Source: Bacteroidia bacterium (GTDB taxonomy: Bacteria > Bacteroidota > Bacteroidia > Bacteroidales > UBA7960). Taken from it: a stretch of 48,379 nucleotides of DNA. The notes under the pieces were generated by a model that did not search any database, was not told where the DNA came from, and saw nothing but the letters and a program-made list of their open reading frames with translations. Positions 38,301 through 48,143 of this stretch are shown here, in pieces (the first letter of the stretch is position 1; each line of letters opens with the position of its first letter). The DNA lies in contig REEA01000129.1 of the NCBI GenBank assembly GCA_007695305.1, positions 1 to 48,379 of the forward strand. The letters run 5' to 3'. A program made the translations under genes and the position numbers.

Positions 38301-38583
38301 AATCCACTTCATCAATCGCTTCAGTGCCCAGCTCTTCATTGATCATCCGGATGATTTTCTTTTTAGCATAATGCAATTCATTCCTGAGCACAGATGACCG
38401 CAGCTTCACGATAAGAGTACGTTTGCGGATCGAAATATGATCGGTATACAGAGCAATACTGCTACCCATGACCTTTTCCCAGGAAGACATGATCCGGGTT
38501 TCTGTGATCTTGTCTTCAAGGCGGTGATTTCTGATAAATTCCTTAATCAGATCACCCAGTTTTCTTTCATTTGTTCCGGCCAT
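38293..38583 (-). CDS. DUF721 domain-containing protein (DciA-like)
   Basis: KLGDLIKEFIRNHRLEDKITETRIMSSWEKVMGSSIALYTDHISIRKRTLIVKLRSSVLRNEL; downstream of recF. Start set at MAGTNERK. Confidence 0.85.
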   Translation of the reverse strand: MAGTNERKLGDLIKEFIRNHRLEDKITETRIMSSWEKVMGSSIALYTDHISIRKRTLIVKLRSSVLRNELHYAKKKIIRMINEELGTEAIDEVDFR

Positions 38584-38594
38584 GATGGTATTGG

Positions 38595-39719
38595 TTATTT
38601 TGAAGAATGCAAAGTTTTGCTGTGTGTACAAACCCCATCATCTATGTTAAATAATTTGCATTCGGAAGGAATGGATGAAAACAAACGCTCCAGCCTTTCC
38701 TGATCGGTATCTGTAATGAGCACCTGGCCGAAATCTTCATTGCTTACCAGTTGCATCAACTGTTTTACCCTGAATGCATCCAGCTTATCAAAAATATCGT
38801 CAAACAATAAAATGGGATTGTATCCTTTGATTCTTTTTGTGAAAACAAACTGGGCGAGTTTCAGAGCAATGATAAAAGACTTTTGCTGACCCTGACTGCC
38901 AAACTTTTTTATGGTTTCTCCATGGATCAGAAACAAAAGGTCGTCTTTATGAATGCCGACAGTTGTGTACTGCGCCAAACGGTCTTTATCAGCAGCATCC
39001 GTCAACTGGTCCCGGTAATCACGTTCATGCAGGGTGGATTCATATAAAACATCGGTTTTCTCTTTTTCCCCTGATAAAAACCCGTAATATTCTCTGAATA
39101 CGGGTAAAAAAGCCTCAAAAAACTTCGTCCGCTCATCAAATATATATTCACCGTTTGTAATCAATTGTTCATCCCATACCTCGAGCGACTCCCTGTCAAA
39201 CAATTTTTTCTCTGCGAAGCTTTTCAAAAGAGCGTTGCGTTGCTGCAGTGCTTTGTTGTAATCAATCAGTTTATATAAATACTCCTTGTTATACTGAGAA
39301 ATTACGCCATCCACAAATTTTCGTCTTTCTTCGCTGCCTCCGAGTATCAGACGACTATCAGCCGGACTTAACAGTACGAGGGGGTACAGGCCAATATGGT
39401 CAGAAAAACGTTCATATTCCTTTTTATTCCTTTTAAACACTTTTCGTTGCCCCCTTTTCAATCCACAATAGAGTGCATCTTCCTGACCGTTAACAATATA
39501 TTTACCCTGGATAACAAAAAAGTCATTATCAAACCTGATATTTTGTGAGTCAATAGGATTGGCAAAACTTTTACAGAAAGAAAGATAATAAATGGCATCC
39601 AGCACATTCGTTTTGCCGGCACCATTTTGGCCGGCAAAACAATTGAACTTTGGAGAGAGCTCCACGGAAAACTCTGCCAGATTTTTAAAATTGATTATGC
39701 TAAGTTGCCTGCAATGCAT
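38595..39719 (-). CDS. recF: DNA replication/repair protein RecF
   Basis: LSIINFKNLAEFSVELSPKFNCFAGQNGAGKTNVLDAIYYLSFCKSF; LLFDDIFDKLDAFRVKQLMQLV. Confidence 0.95.
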   Translation of the reverse strand: MHCRQLSIINFKNLAEFSVELSPKFNCFAGQNGAGKTNVLDAIYYLSFCKSFANPIDSQNIRFDNDFFVIQGKYIVNGQEDALYCGLKRGQRKVFKRNKKEYERFSDHIGLYPLVLLSPADSRLILGGSEERRKFVDGVISQYNKEYLYKLIDYNKALQQRNALLKSFAEKKLFDRESLEVWDEQLITNGEYIFDERTKFFEAFLPVFREYYGFLSGEKEKTDVLYESTLHERDYRDQLTDAADKDRLAQYTTVGIHKDDLLFLIHGETIKKFGSQGQQKSFIIALKLAQFVFTKRIKGYNPILLFDDIFDKLDAFRVKQLMQLVSNEDFGQVLITDTDQERLERLFSSIPSECKLFNIDDGVCTHSKTLHSSK

Positions 39720-39737
39720 GGGGGAAACACTTGCCGG

Positions 39738-40484
39738 TTATTGGTTCATTCCGCCGCAAACGGTAAAAACCTGCCCTGTAACATAGGCAGCCAGGTCAGA
39801 AGCCAGGAAAACAGCCATTCCGGCAACGTCTTCAGGCTGGCCGGCACGCTTCAGCGGAATTTTTTCAGCCCATTCCTTTTTCACATCTTCAGGCAATCTG
39901 GCGGTCATTTCTGTTTCAATAAAACCGGGAGCAATAGCATTTACCCGGATATTGCGGGCGCCGATCTCCTGTGCCACCGACTTGGTAAACCCAATCATAC
40001 CGGCTTTGGATGCCGCATAGTTGGCCTGACCGGCATTGCCCCCGATACCAACTATGGAACTCATGTTGATGATGCATCCCGAACGTTGCTTAAGCATGTA
40101 TTTCTGGGTTGCCTTGGTAAGATTGAAAGCCGATTTAAGGTTCACCCTGATCACATCATCCCACATTTCTTCTGTCATACGCATCAGAAGCGTGTCACGA
40201 GTGATACCGGCATTATTCACCAGGATGTCGATCTGTCCAAAAGAATCAACCACCTCTTTCAACAAAACTTCACTGTCGTCAAATTTACTTGCATCAGAAG
40301 CGTAACCCTTTGATTTTACACCCAATGCCTGCAATTCCTTCTCCAGCTCCCTGGCAAGATCATCATACACAAGGTCTGAAAATGCGACATGAGCACCATG
40401 CCGTGCAAATGCTATGGCAATTGCTTTGCCAATTCCACGGGAACCTCCTGTGATTAGCGCTGTTTTTCCTTCCAATAACTTCAT
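39738..40484 (-). CDS. fabG: 3-oxoacyl-[ACP] reductase
   Basis: LEGKTALITGGSRGIGKAIAIAFARHGA, ILVNNAGITRDTLLMRMTEEMWDDVI, NYAASKAGMIGFTKSVAQE. Confidence 0.95.
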   Translation of the reverse strand: MKLLEGKTALITGGSRGIGKAIAIAFARHGAHVAFSDLVYDDLARELEKELQALGVKSKGYASDASKFDDSEVLLKEVVDSFGQIDILVNNAGITRDTLLMRMTEEMWDDVIRVNLKSAFNLTKATQKYMLKQRSGCIINMSSIVGIGGNAGQANYAASKAGMIGFTKSVAQEIGARNIRVNAIAPGFIETEMTARLPEDVKKEWAEKIPLKRAGQPEDVAGMAVFLASDLAAYVTGQVFTVCGGMNQ

Positions 40485-40571
40485 TTTATTTTGCTTTGAT
40501 TTACACTTGGTTATTTGAAAAACTGAATGTGATTATATGTTTTTTAAAGATGCTATTATCATAGGTTTCCA

Positions 40572-43500
40572 TTAAATCCATTTGATCAGGCTGAAATCCT
40601 GCCGGTGCGCCAATTCCGGATGCTTGGGAAACATGCGGAAGGCATAATTAAATGAACCTGTGCGTTTGGCAGGTACCTCACAACGGAATGTCACCTGGTT
40701 TTTTTGCGTTTTGATCTGTTCCATTTCATACACAGACACTATCTCCCTGCTGCCATCAGGTGACTTTTGACCAAACACAACTTCAACTCCGAAATCACTG
40801 GATTTCAGGTCTCCCACATTAAGCTTCAATTCAGCAACAAACAAATCACCCAGCAAAAGCCTCTTGCCGGAATTGCTGACAAGCCTCTTTTCCACAACCT
40901 CAATATTGTCCCATGCCTGGATAACCTTGTTTTTCCAATGTACCATCGCCCTCGCCAACTGATGATCATTTTCTTCAAATTTTCGCGAAGACTCAAAAAG
41001 CTTGTTGTAAAACAAGCGGAAATAATCATCCATCATCCGCTTATTGGTATAGTGCGGGGCAATGCGGGCAATGCAGTTTTTTGTCCAGCGCACCCACTCT
41101 TCCGGAATGTTTTCCTTGTTGCGTGTATAGAACATGGGTACGATTTCCGACTCCAGAATATTATAAACGGTTTCCGCATCCAGCTCATCCTGGAATTCCT
41201 GATTCTCAAATGTTTTCTCTTCTTTCAACTTCCAACCCGCTTCTTCTGTATAACCTTCTGCCCACCAACCGTCCAGGACACTGAAATTCATGATACCGTT
41301 CAAAACGGCTTTTTGACCACTTGTTCCTGATGCTTCCATGGGCCGGGTGGGTGTATTCAACCAAATATCAACCCCTTTCACAAGCTCACGTCCCAATTCC
41401 ATGTCGTAATCCTCAAGAAAGATGATTTTTCCCAGAAACTCCTTTCTCCGGCTGATCTCAAGAATGTGTTTAATGAGATCCTGCCCGGCCTTATCTGCAG
41501 GATGCGCCTTGCCTGCATAAATAAACTGGACGGGCATGTCGGGATTGTTGACAATTTTTGCCAGGCGATCAATATCATTAAAAAGCAGGCGAGCCCTCTT
41601 ATAAGTGGCAAATCTCCTTGCAAACCCAATGGTGAGTGTGTTTTCGCTCACTGCTTCCATGAGCTGGTATATCTTGCGGGGTGTTTCCTGCCTGCGTGCC
41701 AGGTTACTTAAAAGTCGCTCATTGATATATTCCAGCAATTGCTTTCGTTTTTTATTGCGCAATACCCAGATTTCTTCATCCGGCACCTGCATGATCTTTT
41801 TCCACGCTTCCGGATTGGATACATCCTGCAGGTAGTTGTCGCCAAAAGTTTTCCTGTAAAGCTGCTGCCATTCTTTTGCTGTCCAGGTACCAAAATGCAC
41901 GCCGTTGGTAACATGGCTCAGGTGCAATTCTTCCGGAAAAAAACCGGGATAAAGATCCTTAAACATGTTCCGGGATACTTTCCCGTGAATTTTGCTGACC
42001 CCATTGACGAATTTTGCCAGTTTCGCCGCCAGGACACTCATGGAGTAATCCTCTTGCGGATCGTTGGGGTTCATCTTACCCAGCCCCATGAATGTTTCCC
42101 AGCTTATGCCCAGCCTGTCGGCATAATGGGGCATGTAGGTACGCAGCATGTCCTCGCTGAAAAAGTCGTGACCGGCCGGAACCGGTGTGTGGGTGGTGAA
42201 TAAACTGGATGCCCTCACCACTTCCAGGGCTTCGTGGAAGCTCAGGTTTTCTTCCTGCACATACTTGCGAAGCCGTTCAAGTCCTGTAAAAGCTGCATGA
42301 CCTTCGTTGCAATGGTAAACATCGGGCTTGATGCCCAGCGCATCCAGGATACGAATACCACCAATACCAAGCAAAAACTCCTGTTTGAACCGGTTTTCCC
42401 AGTCTCCACCATATAATTGGTGGGTGACAAAACGGTCAAAGCTTTGGTTTTCAGATATATCAGTGTCAAGTAGATATAATGGGATCCTGCCAACATCAAT
42501 CTTCCATACCCTGGCATGCAAAGTACGTCCCGGAAACGCAATACTGATCTTTATTCTTTCACCACTTTCGTCGCGAACGGGTGTCGCAAACATTTTGATA
42601 AAATCATGCGGATGATAGGTATCCAATTGCTCTCCATGCACCGAAAGACTCTGTGTGAAATAACCGTAACGGTATAGCAGGCCGATCCCGATCATATCCA
42701 CATTATCATCACTGGCCTGTTTCAAAAAATCACCCGCCAATACACCCAAACCTCCGGAATATATTTTGATGTGCTCACTCAGGCCATATTCCATGGAAAA
42801 ATAGGCAATCTTTTTTGTTTTTTTCTGTTTGCCCTCTTCCATGTATTGATGAAAATTCTTTACGACCTCTTCATATTGCTTCATGAATGACGCATCATGA
42901 AGCATTCGTTCATAATGTTCCATGGAAAGATTCTCCATGAGAATAACCGGGTTCTTTTCGCAGGCCTTCCAAAGCTCCGGATCAATTTTCCAAAAGAGAT
43001 CCATAGCTTCAAAGTTCCATGTCCACCAAATATTTCGCGCAATTTCGGGCAAGGACTGTAAATCCTCGGGTACTTTGAGTTCAATGGTCACTTTTTTCCA
43101 CTTCGGGCGCATGCTTTCTATGGGTGGCATGGATACAACACGCACCGGTTGTTTTTTGTCCTTGTATAAATCGTAACGGTCAGAGGAGTTTCCCAATACT
43201 TTGGCATATGCTGTAAAATATGACGAAATCTGTTCGCTCCAGCCTGCATCCTGTCTGTCACCTTGAGCGTCACCTGAAGGAACTATCCCGGCAGGGGTGA
43301 TCAGTCCTGGTTTTATACCAAGGATCCATTGGCACTCATCGGCCGCTTCTTCGGTGGGAACCGTTAAAAGATCTGCATGTAAGGCAGCCGCTTCCTCAAG
43401 ACTATGCTTTGATACAATATCCAATTCACTGACCAATACCCCTGCGTCCACCTCATCAAGGGGAGTCGGTAAATTCATTTCCTTGCGTCGCAATGTCTTT

Positions 43501-44072
43501 TTCAGGATACTTTCATGCATGGTGAATACAGTTCCTGCCTGCGGTACGTTGTCGTTTACATATAAAACACCGGTACCGGTTCTCCAGTTGTGAAAATGCG
43601 CCACCAAACGGTCGTGTGCAGTCAGATGAAACTGGTAAAAACTCTCAATTACCTGACCAGCAGCGTACCCAAACATGGCAGGCTCGGTGTAATCCCACTG
43701 ACCACTCAGAGAGTTCAAACCAAACTTCAACCAATAATTTGTAAAAATCTTGTCTTTTTGTCCGAAAAGAGGCGTAAAATCAACCAGAATGGCAATGGGT
43801 TCTCCCTGTACCTGCCACCTGCCAATGCGAACATGTATATTGTGTTCGGCCGCATACTCACGCCACGACCTGAATATCTCCGTGTCTTCAATAAATTCGG
43901 GATGCTTATGCGTTTCTTTCCAAACATCAGGGCCAATGCAAATATATTTGTCCTTAAGATGGTCGGTGAGATATGGTGTTTTTGTACTGAGCTGGGTATG
44001 CAGATCACTCACTTTGTTGCAAACCTCCCAACTCACTTCAAATAAATAATCCGGACTGAGTTTTTGTTTCAT
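40572..44072 (-). CDS. Alpha-glucan phosphorylase (GT35) with N-terminal glycogen-synthase (GT3)-like domain
   Basis: N-terminus DYLFEVSWEVCNKV...VAHFHNWRTGTGVLYV...GTVFTMHESIL (GT3-like), then DUF3417/GT35 phosphorylase (AYFSMEYGLSEHIKIYSGGLGVLAGDFLKQASD; PTRPMEASGTSGQKAVLNGIMNFSVLDGWWAEGY). Confidence 0.9.
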   Translation of the reverse strand: MKQKLSPDYLFEVSWEVCNKVSDLHTQLSTKTPYLTDHLKDKYICIGPDVWKETHKHPEFIEDTEIFRSWREYAAEHNIHVRIGRWQVQGEPIAILVDFTPLFGQKDKIFTNYWLKFGLNSLSGQWDYTEPAMFGYAAGQVIESFYQFHLTAHDRLVAHFHNWRTGTGVLYVNDNVPQAGTVFTMHESILKKTLRRKEMNLPTPLDEVDAGVLVSELDIVSKHSLEEAAALHADLLTVPTEEAADECQWILGIKPGLITPAGIVPSGDAQGDRQDAGWSEQISSYFTAYAKVLGNSSDRYDLYKDKKQPVRVVSMPPIESMRPKWKKVTIELKVPEDLQSLPEIARNIWWTWNFEAMDLFWKIDPELWKACEKNPVILMENLSMEHYERMLHDASFMKQYEEVVKNFHQYMEEGKQKKTKKIAYFSMEYGLSEHIKIYSGGLGVLAGDFLKQASDDNVDMIGIGLLYRYGYFTQSLSVHGEQLDTYHPHDFIKMFATPVRDESGERIKISIAFPGRTLHARVWKIDVGRIPLYLLDTDISENQSFDRFVTHQLYGGDWENRFKQEFLLGIGGIRILDALGIKPDVYHCNEGHAAFTGLERLRKYVQEENLSFHEALEVVRASSLFTTHTPVPAGHDFFSEDMLRTYMPHYADRLGISWETFMGLGKMNPNDPQEDYSMSVLAAKLAKFVNGVSKIHGKVSRNMFKDLYPGFFPEELHLSHVTNGVHFGTWTAKEWQQLYRKTFGDNYLQDVSNPEAWKKIMQVPDEEIWVLRNKKRKQLLEYINERLLSNLARRQETPRKIYQLMEAVSENTLTIGFARRFATYKRARLLFNDIDRLAKIVNNPDMPVQFIYAGKAHPADKAGQDLIKHILEISRRKEFLGKIIFLEDYDMELGRELVKGVDIWLNTPTRPMEASGTSGQKAVLNGIMNFSVLDGWWAEGYTEEAGWKLKEEKTFENQEFQDELDAETVYNILESEIVPMFYTRNKENIPEEWVRWTKNCIARIAPHYTNKRMMDDYFRLFYNKLFESSRKFEENDHQLARAMVHWKNKVIQAWDNIEVVEKRLVSNSGKRLLLGDLFVAELKLNVGDLKSSDFGVEVVFGQKSPDGSREIVSVYEMEQIKTQKNQVTFRCEVPAKRTGSFNYAFRMFPKHPELAHRQDFSLIKWI

Positions 44073-44398
44073 TTGTTTATCGTTTTGTTTTGTTAAGTCA
44101 AAATGTAAAAAGTCGAAATGTGAAAATGTCAAAGGGCAAAAAAATCAAATCCTGCGTTCTCGCTTCAGGTATCCTTTGATACATTTACAAAAGCTTCAGG
44201 TAACATTTTCATTTATCTACATTTTAATGTTTTAAATAAAAAACCGTTGAAATAATCCACTTGAAATTATTCATTGGTGTATCCAAAATAAAGAGCGTGA
44301 AATTACAAAAAATTTAGCAACCGGAGACGGCTTTATGCTTCATTGACGACAAGGGGATCAAAGCCACCATTCCATATGCGCTCTGTGTAACCGGGTCA

Positions 44399-44430
44399 AA
44401 AAAACCTGCCTCCTTTGATAGGGAGGCAGG
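44399..44430 (-). terminator. Intrinsic terminator downstream of the T9SS protein gene
   Basis: Stem cctgcctcc / ggaggcagg, T-run on the minus strand. Confidence 0.8.
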
Positions 44431-44463
44431 CAAATAGTTCAGCTGCAATTGGTTTCAACATAT

Positions 44464-47400
44464 TTAGCGTTTCATCATTTTTTTATTGATGAAGGTACCA
44501 TCTTCAAATCGGATGGAAATAATGTAAAGCCCCGGTTGTAAATGATCAGTCCTTAATGTTACCTGGCTTCCTGCCGGAGTTTTTTCCATGAGCTTTTGTC
44601 CGGTAGTACTGAAAACAACAACTTCATTTATCAATTTGTTGGCTCCAATGTGGATTTGATACCGGAAAGGGTTGGGATACAATATGATATCTTCCAAATC
44701 CGTGTCAACCACATTTACGAATATTTCCATATCATCCGAATCACGGGCGGTAAGCTGTATGGTTTCCATAAATTGAGACACCAGAGCCGTCAGCAGGATG
44801 GGTTCGCCGGGTATCGTGTTGCCAATGTAATCGGCTTCAAAGAATAAAGTCCTGAACACTGCGTAATCGTCAAGATTGTTGTAAATATCGTAATTCGTAC
44901 CGGTTGCAAATACTGCACCGGCATCTTCAAAATAGATGGGTTCGGCGATGGTGATCAGTCTCGCCTGGTGAACCGTGCTCACATCACCCAATGATACACT
45001 CAGCGGAACAACTTCATTATTTGTTGATGTAGCGGGTCCCGGATCCTCCGTTGGAATAAACTGCAACATCTGGTTGTGTGCCGTCAATGTTCCGGTTAGA
45101 CCCGTAATACCGTCATACCGGTTGTATGAAGTTGTGATGATACCGTTGTTATCGTCAATGAGTATCCCTGCTGTATCATCCTGGATATACTTTTGATTCC
45201 TGTGGCTCATCTGGTATGTGAGAATGGCTTCACCGGTTAGCGTATAGGATGCACCCATCTGCCCGGCACGTAATTCGGCAATGGTGGCCACTTCCTCGGG
45301 ATCATCGCTCAACACTTCCACTGACACCATGTCCAGCAAAATGTGGTTCATTCCTTCATTCGTGTTTCTCAATGAGAAAATAAACTCGGCAATATCCGAA
45401 CTGTTGGCCGCGGTCACCACCTGGCTGTACTCGCTCCAGCTGTCGCTGTTTACGCTGATATACGTGTTGTAGGGAGCATACCCGAAACCGGTATCCCGGT
45501 CATCAAATAAACCTGTTCGGATATCGCCCTGACCTTTTACCCAAAATGTGATGTTGTATGATGTGCCGTTTTCAACCGAAGCAGGCTGACTGGTAAACCT
45601 GCGGTGATCACCGGAAGTGTTTACCAGCTGTGCTGCATAATTGCCGGAATAGGGATTATCACTGTATTGATTCACATTGGCAGCGCCGATATTTGATTTT
45701 GAACCATACCAGCAATCCGGCAAGCCATCCGTCCAGTCTTCAAAGTCCCCGTTACAGATCAACCCGTCTGGTTCATCTTCATCAATGGTGGTGAAGGTCC
45801 AGAACTCGCCGTCGTAGAAACCGGGGAAATAATTACCGGCCATGTCTGCAAAAGCATTGTCATCAACCAAAACGGAATAGGTGTTGCCTGGCAGCAAGGG
45901 TTCAGGAAGGCTGATGTAAACGTTGCCGCCATCAATGCTTACATACTCACTGTCTGCTTCAATATAGGCGACGAAGTTATCTCCTTGTCCTTCATAATAT
46001 TCAATGATAATGGCACCGTCTCCGGCAAAAATGAACATTTCGTCAAATTCCATCATGAGTTGCGGGTTCAGCTCAACGTTAGTGGCTCCCGATTCGGGAT
46101 ATTTGCTTACCAGTGATGGATCAACGTTATCAATGATCTGAAAATGACCGGATTCAGCAAAAAAGGAGGGGTCGTTATTGTCGGTCAGGCGATAAAAGAA
46201 TGTACCATGGATCCCATTGGCAACTTCCTCAACAATTTCGTCAAGATCAGCGGGAATAACAACACTCTCAACCGGGTCATCCAAATCAATCATGAACAAT
46301 TCAAACAACAATTGTTCAAGGTTCTCGGCTTCCCAGGTAAACACCATGTCGTCATAGGTAAAAAACTCATCACCTTCTTCCGGGGTGAGTACCACCAGGA
46401 TACGGTTCTCGCCCAGCGTGGTTACTTTGTAAAAAGCGTTGCTTTGATCCTCTGCTGTTACGGTTACCACGATGACATCCTCGAAGCTGATGGGAAGGTC
46501 ATCCAGGTCTTCTTCAGCCACTGGGTTTCCGTTAAGTGTTACGGCGTAAGTGGCGACAACATCGTTGGGTACCACCTCAATACCTCCAAATTCAAAAAAG
46601 TCATCCACATAGAGTATGGCTCCGGGATCCACCTCAGGATCATCCACTTCCAGACCACCCAGGTTAAGCACACTGATTCCCCCAATATTAAACACTGCCA
46701 GACTTACATCGCTGCTTAAGCCGGTTTCTGTGGCGGTAATCAAAATGTCGTTGATGTGCCAACGGCCAAAATTGTCGGCATCAGACTCATATTGGAACCC
46801 GATGTGTACTGTGCCTCCGTACGCACTCAGGTCGATATTACCTGAAAAGGTCCACGAACCAAACCCGCCGCCTGTATGGGGATCATAAGTGGCATCGAGG
46901 GTTGTCCATGTGGCATCCGCAGGATCACCAGAACCGGTATAGTTGTCAGAAATATGAACAGACAGTGCATCACCGGTGCGGAAAGCCGTCTGGTTATAAA
47001 AAGAAAAGTTGATGTTTTCCAAACCATTGAAATCAACTTCCGGTGAAATAAACCACGAATGGGGATATTCGGGCTGGCTGTTGAATTCAGTGATCATGGC
47101 ATAGGTAATGTTGGCGAAATCATCCAGCACCCATGTGTTGGCCCCCGGGAAGTAGTCATGCACTATCCACCCGCCGGAGAAAAGATCATCATCCTGAAAA
47201 TCTTTCTCCAGCACGAGCATACGGAATTGATATTCAACCGTGGCTACGTTACTGGGGGTAAGTCCTTCTTTGAAAGCCCTGGCTTTGATCACAACATCTT
47301 CATCAATGTCAATGGGATCGGTGAACAGGATATCATTTTCGGTAGGATCGTCACCGTTAAGCGTATAATAAATCTGGGCTTCAGGCGTACTGGTTGAAAT

Positions 47401-48030
47401 ATTAACCGATATTGCATCAAAGTAAATACCACCGGCCGGATCAAAAGCAGGGGTAGCAACCGTGGTCATTTCTCCAAGAGCTGCGAACATGCCAATGTTG
47501 ATACGCCCCTCATTCACGTTATCGCCACCGAGAATCTGCAGCTGGAAATCACCGGCTGCAAAATTTTGGGGGCCGCCGGGAAACACGTAAGAATATTCCT
47601 GGTAAACCTGGTAGGCGTCAAACCAGTCCTTGTTGATGGTGATCAGGGTTTCCCAGTTGTCGCCGCCATCGTAACTGATATTCAGGTCACGCTGTTTACC
47701 GCTACCCAACATCCAGTCGCGCAACTGCAGGCTAAAGCCGGTCATTCCGTTTACCGCACCGGTATTGTGCACTGTAAATACCTCTCTGTCGCGGAAAGAA
47801 TAAGAAGACCCTCCATAGCTCTCACCCTCAGCACCTCTTACGGCACTCACCGCATGAAAATGCCAGTCACCATCGATGTAGGTTTTTTCATTGTATCCGG
47901 TCATCGAACCGTCGGCCCACCAAAGATCACCGTTCTCAAACATGGTCACATAAATTTCATCTGCTATGCTGTTTACCGGAATAGCAAACAACATAATCAT
48001 TACGATTTTTTTCATTGTAGAAAGTTTCAT
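44464..48030 (-). CDS. Large multidomain secreted protein with T9SS type A C-terminal sorting domain
   Basis: Signal peptide; chitobiase-type repeat (TPAFDPAGGIYFDAISVNISTSTPEAQIYYTLNGDDPT), choice-of-anchor/MAM-like module, Big_5-like Ig module, CBM-like module, and C-terminal DIILYPNPFRYQIHIGANKLINEVVVFSTTGQKLMEKT...LQPGLYIISIRFEDGTFINKKMMKR. Confidence 0.9.
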   Translation of the reverse strand: MKLSTMKKIVMIMLFAIPVNSIADEIYVTMFENGDLWWADGSMTGYNEKTYIDGDWHFHAVSAVRGAEGESYGGSSYSFRDREVFTVHNTGAVNGMTGFSLQLRDWMLGSGKQRDLNISYDGGDNWETLITINKDWFDAYQVYQEYSYVFPGGPQNFAAGDFQLQILGGDNVNEGRINIGMFAALGEMTTVATPAFDPAGGIYFDAISVNISTSTPEAQIYYTLNGDDPTENDILFTDPIDIDEDVVIKARAFKEGLTPSNVATVEYQFRMLVLEKDFQDDDLFSGGWIVHDYFPGANTWVLDDFANITYAMITEFNSQPEYPHSWFISPEVDFNGLENINFSFYNQTAFRTGDALSVHISDNYTGSGDPADATWTTLDATYDPHTGGGFGSWTFSGNIDLSAYGGTVHIGFQYESDADNFGRWHINDILITATETGLSSDVSLAVFNIGGISVLNLGGLEVDDPEVDPGAILYVDDFFEFGGIEVVPNDVVATYAVTLNGNPVAEEDLDDLPISFEDVIVVTVTAEDQSNAFYKVTTLGENRILVVLTPEEGDEFFTYDDMVFTWEAENLEQLLFELFMIDLDDPVESVVIPADLDEIVEEVANGIHGTFFYRLTDNNDPSFFAESGHFQIIDNVDPSLVSKYPESGATNVELNPQLMMEFDEMFIFAGDGAIIIEYYEGQGDNFVAYIEADSEYVSIDGGNVYISLPEPLLPGNTYSVLVDDNAFADMAGNYFPGFYDGEFWTFTTIDEDEPDGLICNGDFEDWTDGLPDCWYGSKSNIGAANVNQYSDNPYSGNYAAQLVNTSGDHRRFTSQPASVENGTSYNITFWVKGQGDIRTGLFDDRDTGFGYAPYNTYISVNSDSWSEYSQVVTAANSSDIAEFIFSLRNTNEGMNHILLDMVSVEVLSDDPEEVATIAELRAGQMGASYTLTGEAILTYQMSHRNQKYIQDDTAGILIDDNNGIITTSYNRYDGITGLTGTLTAHNQMLQFIPTEDPGPATSTNNEVVPLSVSLGDVSTVHQARLITIAEPIYFEDAGAVFATGTNYDIYNNLDDYAVFRTLFFEADYIGNTIPGEPILLTALVSQFMETIQLTARDSDDMEIFVNVVDTDLEDIILYPNPFRYQIHIGANKLINEVVVFSTTGQKLMEKTPAGSQVTLRTDHLQPGLYIISIRFEDGTFINKKMMKR

Positions 48031-48135
48031 TGGATCAGCTTTTTATGGTTAAATTTTCTTGTTTTGAAACTGCTGGATACAGCCATTCCGGGTGAGTTTG
48101 AATGTGTTATAAGGCATTCACTCACCTTATTTCTG

Positions 48136-48143
48136 TAAAGATA
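48136..48143 (-). promoter_or_regulatory. Possible -7 element (TATCTTTA on minus) for the T9SS protein gene
   Basis: taaagata on plus, about 100 nt upstream of the start codon. Confidence 0.35.

Noticed and set aside
39627-40313. 228-aa plus-strand ORF
   Set aside because: Antisense to fabG and the recF start; spurious.
40767-41330. 187-aa plus-strand ORF (and several others opposite the phosphorylase gene)
   Set aside because: Antisense to a strongly supported GT35 phosphorylase.
46144-46719. 191-aa plus-strand ORF opposite the T9SS protein
   Set aside because: Antisense shadow ORF of a large conserved secreted protein.
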